Source of the DNA: Chaetoceros tenuissimus
Taxonomy: Eukaryota > Bacillariophyta > Thalassiosirophyceae > Chaetocerotales > Chaetocerotaceae
DNA: 64,000 nt
Reading direction: 5' to 3'
Assembly: GCA_021927905.1 (NCBI GenBank)
Contig: BLLK01000046.1
Location: 248,001 to 312,000 of the forward strand
Numbering within the stretch: the first letter of the stretch is position 1; the number at the start of each line of letters is the position of its first letter. Both the position numbers and the translations under genes were made by a program. Shown here in pieces: positions 51,339 through 61,525 of the stretch. The notes under the pieces were generated by a model. The model was not told where the DNA came from, made no database searches, and saw only the letters and a program-made list of their open reading frames with translations.

Positions 51339-53439
51339 ATGCCGACATTACGATTCCGACTACTCGAAAAACCACAATCTAGCAGATCCAATGGATTTAT
51401 GCCAATGTTTGATTACGATGGCAGCGGCAATATTATTAAAACTAGAGGAGACTGCATCCCCAGTACCCGAGCTTTCTCGTTCAGTGAAAACCGCCGAACC
51501 CATGGTCAGCAGAACACTACACCTACCCTAGATAGTATGGGAACGCCGCGAGAATATAATTCATCAGCCCACACTACCATGAAGCCAGTACTCGCTCAAG
51601 AGCGAGGAACTAGTCGTTTCCTAATTTGTCCTACTTGTAACTCTAAATGCAAGAACCTATACATAAACCCGGGAGTTTGCAAGCACCAATACTGTTTGGA
51701 GGGATGCGTTAGAGAAAATCTGATGGGCTTGAAAAATAAAGATGGCCTTTATCCAAAGGGATGTCCTATCTGTATGTGCTATCCTTCATCTAGTAAAATG
51801 TGCTACGCAGATCTACTACGAGTAAGTAAGCTTTGTGTGCAAGTTATTCGGGCATTTTTTGTTGCGGAAAGAATAGCCAGACCAACAGTAATTTTATTTT
51901 ACACAGGTTCAAGTTTCTATAGAAAGAAACCAAAAATTCATGGAAATGAAATCTGAAAAGAAGAAGTTGGCTCAGCAAGTGCGGAATGAATCATCTACTG
52001 TCCCTGAAAAAAATTCAGGAAAGAGAAAACACCACGAAGGCACTTCAACTAAAAACGAATTAGATCCATATGAACTCATATTGAATCTAAAAAGGCAAAA
52101 AACAAGAAATCTCATCAGCGATGACGATCACAGCGAGGAAAGTGAGCCAAAGAGGAGATCAAAAAAATCTCTGATAATATCTACCAAAGCCAAAGAGATG
52201 AAATTGGAAGCTGACGCTCAACTCTTTGATGGAGGATTCAAGGACGAACTTTTGTCAGTGCCTTTTGACGTGTACTACAATGAGCTGAAAATGATGTGGC
52301 AACAGAATAAAGCCAGATTTATTCCATTTGATGAGGAGACAAGATCTGGACTAAAAATTGGAGCGTGGTGTAATTTTGTACGACTACTATGCGATGGAAT
52401 AATCAAGAATACCTTCCTTGAACCGCATAACTTCAAGCGTCTCCTTCAAATTTCCTTCTTTGATTACAGCGGGAAGCGCCCTCCATCTTTTGAACAAAGA
52501 ATTATAGAACTTGCAAGACATCGTGAAAAATATGGTCATTGTAATATTCCTCCGATCTACAAGAACCATTACTCCTTAGGGCTTTGGTGCGCTAGGATCA
52601 GGACTATTGCACAACGTGTCTCTTTTCCAAAGGAAAGGCTCAATGTGTTAAACGAACTTGGATTCGTTTGGGATGAGAATGAAGTTAAAGAAAACGGTTC
52701 AATTTCCAATGAAAATCACGGGTCAGATTCAATCGATGAAAGCTCCAGGCACGACGATTCCGACGACCAAATGGATGACACAAATGAAACTGATACTGCA
52801 GATAAAAACAAGTCAGTCTCTTCTGGGCCCAAGCTCAAACCTATCATTTCCAAAATGGAATTGGTTGAATGGAAATCAAGTGGTACTATGTTTTGTCGCA
52901 GAATCATGCATAACTTTGGTCTCACAAAGTTTACTCACAATGACCTCCACGGAAAACGCAGAAATCTACGCATTGGTCATCCTGGGTTGGCATGCATTCA
53001 TTGTGATCGTGTGGATAGCGGCGCCGCTTTCAAGCATGTAGGTCATATAGGCCGTTATTTTCCATCCACTATTAAAACATTGTCAGATACCAAAAAGACA
53101 TTGTTTACTTTGTACAAACATCTGCAAAGGTGTAAACATATGGACCCCCAAGAATTGGAAATTTTGGCTAAACTTCGAAATGATCACGAGGCCGAGAGAA
53201 GCTTACAGAAGCACGGAAGTCAAAAACAATTCTTTGTAACTATCTGGGACCGCCTGTATAAGGACAATGCTGACCATATTGTCAAAGGTGATATAATGGA
53301 GAGAAATAAGGGTAGATTTGTTGCGGAGAAGGTGATTGCACACGAAGGTAGTTCCAGCTTAACAAGTGTGAAAAACAGCAAAAGGAAGGCGTCCTCTGAG
53401 GATTTAACCTCACATATTCTTGGAAGAAACAAGATTTAA
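51339..53439 (+). CDS. RING-like plus helicase-associated (HA) domain protein with diatom-type C-terminal module
   Basis: Exons 51339-51821 and 51907-53439 (671 aa), joined in phase 0. A RING-like or C2HC-type zinc module lies at about residues 97-150 (ICPTCNSKCKNLYINPGVCK-HQYC, KGCPICMC). Lys/Glu-rich disordered stretches follow. A helicase-associated domain at about 367-427 has the typical SFEQRIIELARHREKYGHCN and SLGLWCARIRTIAQRV, and ends LNELGFVWDENE. HA domains are small DNA-binding helical bundles very common in stramenopiles. The last 150 residues hold a module I recognise as recurrent in diatom proteins: GHPGLACIHCDRVDSGAAFK, GRYFPSTIKTLSDTKKTLFT, a Cys/His pair (LQRCKHM), and SQKQFFVTIWDRLYKD. 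Probably a nuclear DNA- or chromatin-linked protein; ubiquitin-ligase activity is only a possibility. No function is known to me. Confidence 0.78.
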
Positions 53440-53541
53440 GTGGACACAACTTAGTCGGAGGTGAAGAATTCAGTTGACAAAATAGATTCAAGATTACCTG
53501 CTTATATGAAAAAAGGAACTATTTGCATATATATAAAATTA

Positions 53542-55038
53542 TTAATCATTCATCAAAAAGTTAAAAAGTTGCTCGTCCATCATTTCATCTTCTCCCCAAA
53601 TGTCTACTCCTGACAAGTCTGTATCATGTGTTGTGGCAGCAGAAGTATTCTGCGGCATAAGGACTTCCTCTTGCCCAACCGGTTGCACATTATTCATAGA
53701 ATTGATATTTGTATCAGTAATTGCTGTGGTTCCATGCGCCATGGTGGTATACTTCCTCATTTCTTGATCTTTAAGCTGTCTCATCTTATTTTGGAAGACC
53801 ATTTGCGACTGCATATCGCGCTTCATCATGTTGGATTCCTCCATAAATGTAGTAGTTCGAGTGCCCTGATCTTGTGAGGACACAGTATTAGAATTCCCTA
53901 TATTCGGTGCTACAGCATGACTCGCCTGTGATGGGATAGTAGGTTCTTTACTCGCATGATGTTGATATATTGGTTGAGAATGAATAGGTTGATGATGTCC
54001 AGCATTCACATGTTGAGGTACAAGCTGTTCCGAGACACCTGCATATTGAGAAGATGCATGCGTAACATTATGAGGAGGGGATGGTGAACAGGACGGTGTG
54101 ATTTCAGTGTCTACAGGCTGCCTTAAAGAGTTTCCAACTGGATCAATATGTTGACGACTTAAGCTCCGTTGCGATTCCAGCTGCTGTTTCAAACTTAAAA
54201 ATAACCCCATGAGGTATCCTAAACTAGATCCTAGAGGACTTTCCATCTCGTCTTTGGTAAGTGTTGGTACAGTGAAAACTCCATCTTGAATCAAGCTCTT
54301 TGGGTCCACGTCCGGCAAAATATCCCTCTCATTTTTGGTCGAGAAGGCCAAGTGAGCTGCAATTTCTCCACAGTCCAAAGAAGAATAATCAACATTTGCA
54401 GCAACATCATTGTCGTTCTTTAGCTTTTCATAAGAGCTTTCATAGCTTTGCAAAAACTCCTTTTTAGATTTCTGTCGATGTAATCTGTATTTCTGGAGAT
54501 GTGATTTGATCCTTTCGGTTGTAACCTGTGAATTATCTGGATTCATGTGTTCTAGAATAGCTGAAGGACTCGAGTTCTTAAGACCAACATCAAATACTGC
54601 TGCTACAAAGCTTCTATGCAGTTCATCAGGCCAAGCGAAACGTTTCGTCCACCGTCCATCTCCTGCTTTCTTTTTGCGCGCTTTGGATGAGTCTGTTGAA
54701 TCATTACTGGGTCTTTTTCTCGACGAAGTAGATCTCCTTGGTCGTTTCCCATTTGTATCGTTTGATACCGTGGACGTATTAGGACCTGTTGTGGCCAACT
54801 TATCATTCGTGTTGATGGAAGTTGTCGGTGGGGGAGACATAGCAGCTATACCTTGAATGAAGGAAGAGTCAGCACAACTGTCAGCAATAGGTTGATGAAA
54901 TTCATTGGTTTCGGCTTTATTTTGATCAGAAATAGGTGGTAGAGATATTTGCGGTGTTTTCGATTGGGTCAAACTTTCATAGACTTTCATCAGTTCGGGC
55001 ACCACAGATTTTGTAGACAAATCAGTAGAGTTCGACAT
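53542..55038 (-). CDS. GARP/G2-like single-Myb (SHLQKYR) transcription factor
   Basis: 498 aa, ATG at 55038. A single Myb-like DNA-binding domain at about residues 127-190: GDGRWTKRFAWPDELHRSFV, AILEHMNPDNSQVTTERIKS and the diagnostic SHLQKYRLHR of the plant/algal GARP group (GLK, PHR, ARR-B type). A basic stretch (KRPRRSTSSRKRP, KARKKK) next to it is a likely nuclear signal. No receiver domain is found, so it is not an ARR-B regulator; no PHR-type coiled coil with LHEQLE is visible either. The rest is Ser/His/Gln-rich with HQPIHSQPIYQHH repeats and an acidic C-terminus (GVDIWGEDEMMDEQLFNFLM) that looks like an activation domain. Target genes are unknown. Confidence 0.9.
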   Translation of the reverse strand: MSNSTDLSTKSVVPELMKVYESLTQSKTPQISLPPISDQNKAETNEFHQPIADSCADSSFIQGIAAMSPPPTTSINTNDKLATTGPNTSTVSNDTNGKRPRRSTSSRKRPSNDSTDSSKARKKKAGDGRWTKRFAWPDELHRSFVAAVFDVGLKNSSPSAILEHMNPDNSQVTTERIKSHLQKYRLHRQKSKKEFLQSYESSYEKLKNDNDVAANVDYSSLDCGEIAAHLAFSTKNERDILPDVDPKSLIQDGVFTVPTLTKDEMESPLGSSLGYLMGLFLSLKQQLESQRSLSRQHIDPVGNSLRQPVDTEITPSCSPSPPHNVTHASSQYAGVSEQLVPQHVNAGHHQPIHSQPIYQHHASKEPTIPSQASHAVAPNIGNSNTVSSQDQGTRTTTFMEESNMMKRDMQSQMVFQNKMRQLKDQEMRKYTTMAHGTTAITDTNINSMNNVQPVGQEEVLMPQNTSAATTHDTDLSGVDIWGEDEMMDEQLFNFLMND

Positions 55039-56649
55039 GATTTTGAAAAGTGGAAAAATGTAGTTTTATGATCACTGTGTACAGTGCATGCAAATATATA
55101 TGTTGAAAAAATGAGGTCGGTATCTTGTGCAATGCTGCAGATACCAAGTGAAGAAACAAGCAAAAGAATTAAAATTATTTCTGATGGTAGGTTGGCGAAA
55201 AGTGGTGAGATTCTCTCATGAATCATCCAAACATCCAAACTCTAATGTAAAATGGAAATGAAGTCTTTTTCACCACGAGGGAGATTCGATTCATTGAGAT
55301 TCATTCAGGACAAAGAGGAATCTACAACGTAGTACGTACATAGCTATACTTAGACAATTTGATACAAGATTCATTCATCTTTTACATTTTTAGTAAAATA
55401 AGCGATAGAAAACTTCCTCCTAGAGTGGACCTGACATGGTGCCTGGGGGGTGAGAAAAAAATTCGTAAGTCCCCCCACAGTCATTGCTTTTCAACTTTTA
55501 GCACGGTTTTGGAAAGATCTCGACGAGCTCTTTCGATTGATGTACCATTTCAATAAATTGATAAAATATTTTTGAAGATACATAGAAAAAACTAAAATCA
55601 AACAGTTTCTGAACGAAATCTGAAAATCTGACGATTTGCACCGCGGTAAAGCTAGTAAATGCTATAAAAAAGGGTTTTATGCCTATTTTTGCTTAGTTTA
55701 ACCCCTATTTGACCCTATTTACCACTGTTCTTCGATATGAAGATCCTATCTATCTATTTTATAACATGTTTATATTCCTATGTTATATGGAAAGTCTACA
55801 TTTAGTGCTCATTGTGTCGAAAAAGTAGAATACAATCTTGCTTTGACAGCTTGCAAGGCGTCATTGTTGAAATATTTCTTTCATGTTTCCAAACAACTTT
55901 TTTTATGTCTAAGCAACAATACCTAAAATCTATTCTTTATTGAAGTGCTTGAGCTATTTCACATGCTTTATCAACCCTCATTATTATTTGTTACATTAGC
56001 TATCATTGAAAAAGTTGCTTTTTCTCATTTTACTATACTTTCTGACATATTCTACGGCATGCTGTTCCCTTTGAAATGGCTTGGAAAACTTGTTTTGAAG
56101 TTATATCATGTAAGTTAGGCATATATATTTACTATTGTAAACTCAAATGAAGTTTTATTTGAAATATAATTCGAAATGTGTTTTTACTTTCTCACTTCGA
56201 TACTTTCTACGTAGCACTCCACGTACAAAAATCTGTGAATGGACAATTTGTGTTGAAATAAAAAGTCTGATTTCCTGATGTCAATTATTATTGCATAAAT
56301 GAATAGATCTCAGTGAGACGAATTCATAGGTACCCAGACATGTACTGAGAAGCTAAAATTGACTGAGAAAAAAAATCTCAAAGTTTATCGCGTAGCTAGT
56401 TAATGGATTGCTGAAAACCTGAAGGGCATCTTCGTCAGGCGGGCATTTTTGTCAGGTCCACTCTACTTCTTTTTTTCCAAAATAGATGATTATCTTCTAC
56501 TCCTTGTTCTTTTCCTTGTTCTTTTCATCACCTTCACCTCCCTCACCTCTCACCTGATTTCTTCAATTGATATTTGATAAGCACATTAGCTATCTTTTCA
56601 CCCATTTACTTCTCTTGAATTAGCTGATATTTCATTCAACACATGCAAA
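55039..56649. promoter_or_regulatory. Divergent intergenic region carrying the MITE-like element
   Basis: 1.6 kb between the GARP start and the Cys-rich membrane protein start. About 380 bp on the GARP side and 184 bp on the other side lie outside the element and must hold the promoters. A C/T-rich tract (56505-56555) precedes the membrane-protein gene. No other feature seen. Confidence 0.45.
55421..56465. mobile_element. MITE-like element with 16-bp perfect terminal inverted repeats
   Basis: The left end 55421-55436 reads TAGAGTGGACCTGACA and the right end 56450-56465 is its exact reverse complement. The 1045 bp between them are AT-rich and carry no supported open frame. If the outer TA is a target duplication, the inverted repeat begins GAGTGGACC, as in Tc1/mariner-type insertions; the flanks (CTTCCTCC on the left, CTTCTTTT on the right) do not give a convincing 8-bp duplication. 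A GGGGGG/CCCCCC pair just inside the left end (55445-55480) may fold. It sits in the intergenic region between two divergent genes. Non-autonomous DNA transposon is the simplest reading; chance pairing of 16 bp is very unlikely. Confidence 0.72.
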
Positions 56650-57522
56650 ATGGCGGCAATTCTATGTAAAGGGATAGGCGACTGTTTTACAAGCTGCTGC
56701 AAGTGCTGCACTGCTCCATGTACTGCCATTTCTACTTTTTGTAACAATCCATTTTGTCTCTACGTCACATCGGCTCTCCTATGCAATATTCCACCAATTG
56801 CAATGGGGATCCCTACAGTTATTTCATCTTTTCTTGGTTGCAAAGGATCACTATGGCTATTGGCAGATATAATCTTTTGTGGAATAAACATCGCCGCTGC
56901 ATTTTATGTTGCAGTCAAATATAAAAATCATGAATCGCAAAATACTGGCTTTCATCGAGCCAAAGAAATTCTGTGCTATGATCCTGTCATTGCTCTTTAC
57001 ATACTTGTTCTACTGGGACATTTTGCTTGGTGTTGTTTGGGAGTTACTTGGCAAGGTCAATATATTGATTACGGATATGATGACTGTGATACAGATATAC
57101 CTTCACTGGTCAAGACTTGCTATGGGTTTGGATTTGCATTTATATTTGTCGGTACAGGATTGATTTGGGTTGGATTATGCTGTAGCTGCTGCATGAATGG
57201 GTCCGGTTCGAATTCCAATGACAATGTGGTTTATCAAATGCCACCCTCACAAAGACCAGATATTGCATCTACGGATGACGTCGAGAAGAATACAAAGGTT
57301 CCTGCAACAAACGCGACTGCTGTTCCAATTTATAACAGTGGAGAACCAATATATGCAGCGACCGTTGTTTCAGAAGGCAATCCAAGTCCATCTGCGCCAC
57401 CTGAACCTACCATCAACAGTAAACTTGAGTCTACGAAAGAAAAGTTAACAAAAGCTGCAAATAAGGCAAGTAATGTTGCAAAAGCAGGATTTGATGCAAT
57501 CAAGAAGGAAATGAAGAAGTAG
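56650..57522 (+). CDS. Cys-rich four-TM membrane protein, unknown function
   Basis: 290 aa, ATG at 56650. The first 35 residues hold ten Cys (CCKCCTAPCTAISTFC, CNNPFCLY), a pattern typical of palmitoylated N-termini. Four membrane segments follow: LLCNIPPIAMGIPTVISSFL, LWLLADIIFCGINIAAAFYV, VIALYILVLLGHFAWCCLGV and FGFAFIFVGTGLIWVGLCCS, the last ending in another Cys cluster. The cytosolic tail is polar with NPSPSAPPEPT (a PSAP-type motif that in other eukaryotes can bind ESCRT-I) and ends in a Lys/Ala amphipathic helix (KEKLTKAANKASNVAKAGFD). The family is not recognised. A vesicle or plasma membrane site is inferred from the tail and Cys clusters only. Confidence 0.65.
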   Translation: MAAILCKGIGDCFTSCCKCCTAPCTAISTFCNNPFCLYVTSALLCNIPPIAMGIPTVISSFLGCKGSLWLLADIIFCGINIAAAFYVAVKYKNHESQNTGFHRAKEILCYDPVIALYILVLLGHFAWCCLGVTWQGQYIDYGYDDCDTDIPSLVKTCYGFGFAFIFVGTGLIWVGLCCSCCMNGSGSNSNDNVVYQMPPSQRPDIASTDDVEKNTKVPATNATAVPIYNSGEPIYAATVVSEGNPSPSAPPEPTINSKLESTKEKLTKAANKASNVAKAGFDAIKKEMKK

Positions 57523-58405
57523 CCACAATTATACTTTCACAGAAAGTCCATTGTTTTAGGAGTATATATGTAAAAATATAAAGTAAAAATGATTTCATAT
57601 TGACCTAATACATTTATGTAAAATAACAAAAATGAAAATGAATTGGGCATTTTCTTCATGCAAGGAAGGTAGAAAATGCACTACTATGGGCCATATTTGA
57701 ATTTAATTGGTTTTGAAATTCAAATCGAATCGTGATACGCAACAGATGTGGTGAAACCAAGGTTACTTCAGCACTTCCGGAGACTGGCTCCAACGACAAA
57801 AGGAAAAACCAAAGGTTCTATTTGTGGAAACGATGATGTGAATATGCAACATTCATTCAATGTTCAATTTAAGGGTAGGGAAACTTCTATAATTCTCTCA
57901 TCCCTTTCTTCTAGGACAAAGAAATTATCTAGTAATGCAATGTATTTCATATTTCTCCACTATTTCTCCATAAATGCTTCTCCTTTCAGTACCACATTCC
58001 TATGAAACGAGTACGTTCACAACAAAAGTATGCAGTATGATGAATGATGATTCGATTCGATGAAGATGCGACAAATTTATGAGAACAGGTTAACGTACTA
58101 CCATGTACCACGTAATTATCTAAGTATCACGTTGTAGCCCTTGATCTGCATGAAGAAGTATCCGTTTTGGACAAATTAGTAGCCTTAAATGACATATCAT
58201 TTCAAGCTTCCTTTGAAAAAATTGCAGGTACTGCACGATTGTGCTCCGTGACCGATAACTGCTTCAAAGCGGAGTAGCTTTGAAAGCACCGGAACCATTC
58301 GGTGAAACTCAACGTATGTTATTCCTACAAAATCCGGATAGAAGACCCCAAAAACTTTTTTCCATCACTCAACACTGAATTTTTCCGAGATCACATATAT
58401 ACAGG
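57523..58405. other. Intergenic region with two weak coding-like fragments
   Basis: 883 bp. Plus-strand fragments at 57745-57872 (reads VVKPRLLQHFRRLAPTTKGK without an ATG; a GT-AG pair follows) and 58134-58277 (reads VALDLHEEVSVLDKLVALND to a stop) have protein-like composition, but I could not connect them. They may be gene relics or noise. Confidence 0.3.
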
Positions 58406-61400
58406 ATGCAATACAAAGACGCATTAGGGAGCGTACTAGATGCGCTCTCGTCTGCAGATCTTAAGAAATCATCTCCTGGGGAACTAAACGAAGCTTCCCC
58501 TAAAACGGTCGAACAAACGGAAAATGGTAAAACTGCTCCATCTCTTGAAGACGTCCTGGCTACAAAAGGCGATGTAGTGCGTCTCTCTTGCCCATCCCTA
58601 GGTTTGAAGAACTTTGATGAACGATCCTTTGCTAGCTCGGTGGTGAAGAACGTCATAGATGCTGGTAACTTGATTCCTACGAAAACTAGTGGTGGTGACA
58701 AAAAAGCAAGTATGAAAAGGGCAGAAGACATGATGAAACAAATGGACGAGAAAATGAAGTTTGATCTAACCAAGAAAGACGGCGATGAAGATGCTAGAGT
58801 TGTAGGTGTAGACCAAGGTGAGATATGGCACCTAGAAATATTGCCACGCTGCATATATTACATGTAATTTTATTACCCTGATAGATGCTGTTAGCTGTTG
58901 GCGAGCTTCCTCTCTATCAGTTTTACTTACCATGTCTCATAATCTTGAATGCTATATCATAATCTCACAAACATTTGATCTTTTTTCTTCTACAGTTTTA
59001 AAAGTAATAGGCGAGAACCTAGCAGGTACTGTCAAGACCTTATTTCATCATCAAATATCAACGCTTATGGCGAAACTTATCCGGAAAAGCATTGCACAAA
59101 ACAAGGGGAAAATCAGTGATGCAACTGCAAAGTTTCTAGCAGGTTCAAGAATTACTAAGGATAAGTTGGAAACAGAGGAAACTGATAATGATAAGGTTGT
59201 CTCGTATTTAGAACATTGGAAGCCCCCTGAGAAATCAGCGAAGAAATCTAAGAAACTTTTTTCCTCAGAAGAAGATGATACAATGGCAGCTGCAAAGAGC
59301 TTATGTGGCATTGGGGTTAAGAATTTCACCCAGAATGATGATAAGGGTGAAAAGAAAGGCAATGATGCTCGTCATAAGGTAGCTTCTGAAAACGAAAAGA
59401 AGGGAGAAGGAGAAGAAGCGCCCGTGAAAGTTTCATCTGAAAACAAAGATACCTTGGGACACGTGGCAAAAATCAAAAGTATCTATGAAACGCCACCAGC
59501 AGTAAAAGCTGAAGTATATGAACATTCAAAATTTCACAGCAACCGTAATTTGAACATCTCTGTGGATAAATCTTCAACTCATTTCAGATTGAATGACTTG
59601 ATGGATAATTCAGACTCTTCAAAAAGTGAGAAGTGTTCATTACCATTAACTTTATCTGTATCCATCTCAGTAAGTGTCTCTGGCGAAAAATATCAAATTG
59701 AAGTGAAGACTCTTGGTACAATCACAGGTGAGTGCTGGAATATTTTGTCAATATGGGAGCGGTTCATGCCAATTGTTGCTCATAATTTTATCAATACAGG
59801 AATTTTTCAAGACGAATCTGCAAAGCTGAGCGACGTGGCGATAGATTTGGATGGAAAGGTATTCTTTCAAAGCATTGTCAGACAAATTAACAACACTATA
59901 AAGGGATTCCTATTGAAGCAATCAGTTGCACAAAAGAACAAACCAATTAAAAAGAGGAAGTCGTATACCAGTGCTCTTCGCAGAGGCAGCTCAACGCGTA
60001 GCAATAACTCTGATGAAAATTTTCAACAAAGAAGAACATCATTCAGTGCCAGTGTGAAGCAAAGTCCTAATGGAAGAAGACCATCGAAGAGAGATAGAAT
60101 GTCTTTGGATCAACAAGGAATGTCTCCTATGCGACCTGCACAACGCGCAAGACTAAGTGGGTTAAATAGTTTCCAAGAAGCTGCGCAAATTGTCCAGCAA
60201 CAGGAAGAATTGAATAGTCGAAGGCGTAGTGACAGTATTCCTCGTTTTTCTGGAGTTTCGCACCTCGACATGGACGCCATGTTTCGACTACAACCTAATC
60301 ATCATGGAATGTCTGAGTACGAGTCCACTTTAGAGAGGATGAGAGCTGAGTATCAAAACGAAATAGCCATGAACATGAATGGTGCTATGATGTCTGCACA
60401 TAGAGAAAATGCACTAACAAATCTTCGCAACAGCCTTCCTGGAAATACAAATAATTTCGGGAATAGTATGGCTGCAGCTGCCGAGGCAGTAAGACTTGCA
60501 GAGGCAGAAAACAAACTTAATACTTTGAATTCTAATGCAAACATTGATGCCACAATCTCAGAGTTAAGAAGGAGATCAAGTGCAGGTGGTCATTTCAATT
60601 CTTCTATGGGGCAAAATGCACAAGAGGCAGCAAGATTGGCAGAAATCGAAGCTGCACTTCACAATTATGGTGGATATAATTCACAAGCTCAGGATGCATT
60701 TCGCCTGGCAGAGGTTGAAAATGCAATGCGCAGGCAAAGTGCATTGAGTAGAAGTTCAATTACTGGTGCGGAAGACGCTATCAGATTGGCAGAAATGGAA
60801 CAAGCACTTAGGCGAGGGAGTAGATCAGGGATGAATTCGATGCGAGCTGCAGCTGAAGCTGTCCAAAGGGCAGAAATGGAGCAGTCATTAGGACGTAGAA
60901 GTGCATCTGAATCAATGAATGCAGCTGCAGAAGCCGTGCGAATAGCTGAAATGGAAGCCGAGAGACGGCGTAGGTCTAGTCTAACTGAGGCAATGAGACT
61001 TGTAGAGATGGATGCAATGAGAAGGAGTAGTGCTGGAACTTCTATGCACGCTGCAGCAGAAGCAGTCAGACTTGCAGAAATGGATGTGTTTGGGAATCAG
61101 AGACGTTTTTCCTCAAATGCAGATGTAATGCACAATGAGTCAATGGACAACTTAGCTTCACTCATGCGTAGAAGTACTGGTCCACAAGGATCCATGGCAG
61201 CTGCTGCAGAAGCTGTGCGAATGTCAGAACTAGGAGGATGGAATGGGGGTGGCCAAGGTAACTCGATGTCCATAATGTCAGAAGCAGCAAGATTAGCAGA
61301 AATGGAAAATGAACTGACAAGACAACTAATGGGATCTAACCAGGGCGGACGAAATGATTACCGTAATGGAAATCAAATGAATCCAGGTACGTTCGGTAAT

Positions 61401-61469
61401 TCAGGACGTCGAGTAAGTTTCGTTACACAGGCAAGAATGCAAAATGAGATGGGTGGATTTCAACGCTAA
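58406..61469 (+). CDS. Protein with C-terminal Ala/Glu-rich (AAEAVRLAEME) repeats, unknown function
   Basis: Exons 58406-58817 and 58996-61469 (961 aa), joined in phase 1. N-terminal third: helical and Lys-rich. A globular region at about residues 360-460 (LPLTLSVSISVSVSGEKYQI, ITGECWNILSIWERFMPIVA, IVRQINNTIKGFLLK) looks like a folded domain not known to me. A basic Ser/Arg linker follows (GRRPSKRDRMSLDQQ). From about residue 635 on there are about ten copies of a 25-30 residue motif, AAAEAVRLAEMExxLRRxS, separated by Met/Asn/Ser/Gly spacers. Each motif is a probable short amphipathic helix with a basic RRRSS end that could be phosphorylated. No signal peptide, no membrane segment. Function unknown; a scaffold or nucleic-acid/cytoskeleton binder are guesses. 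Confidence 0.72.
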
Positions 61470-61525
61470 ATAGATACTCCTTAAAAATATAGAAATCCTT
61501 TTTACAAGAAGGAAGGTATGAAATG

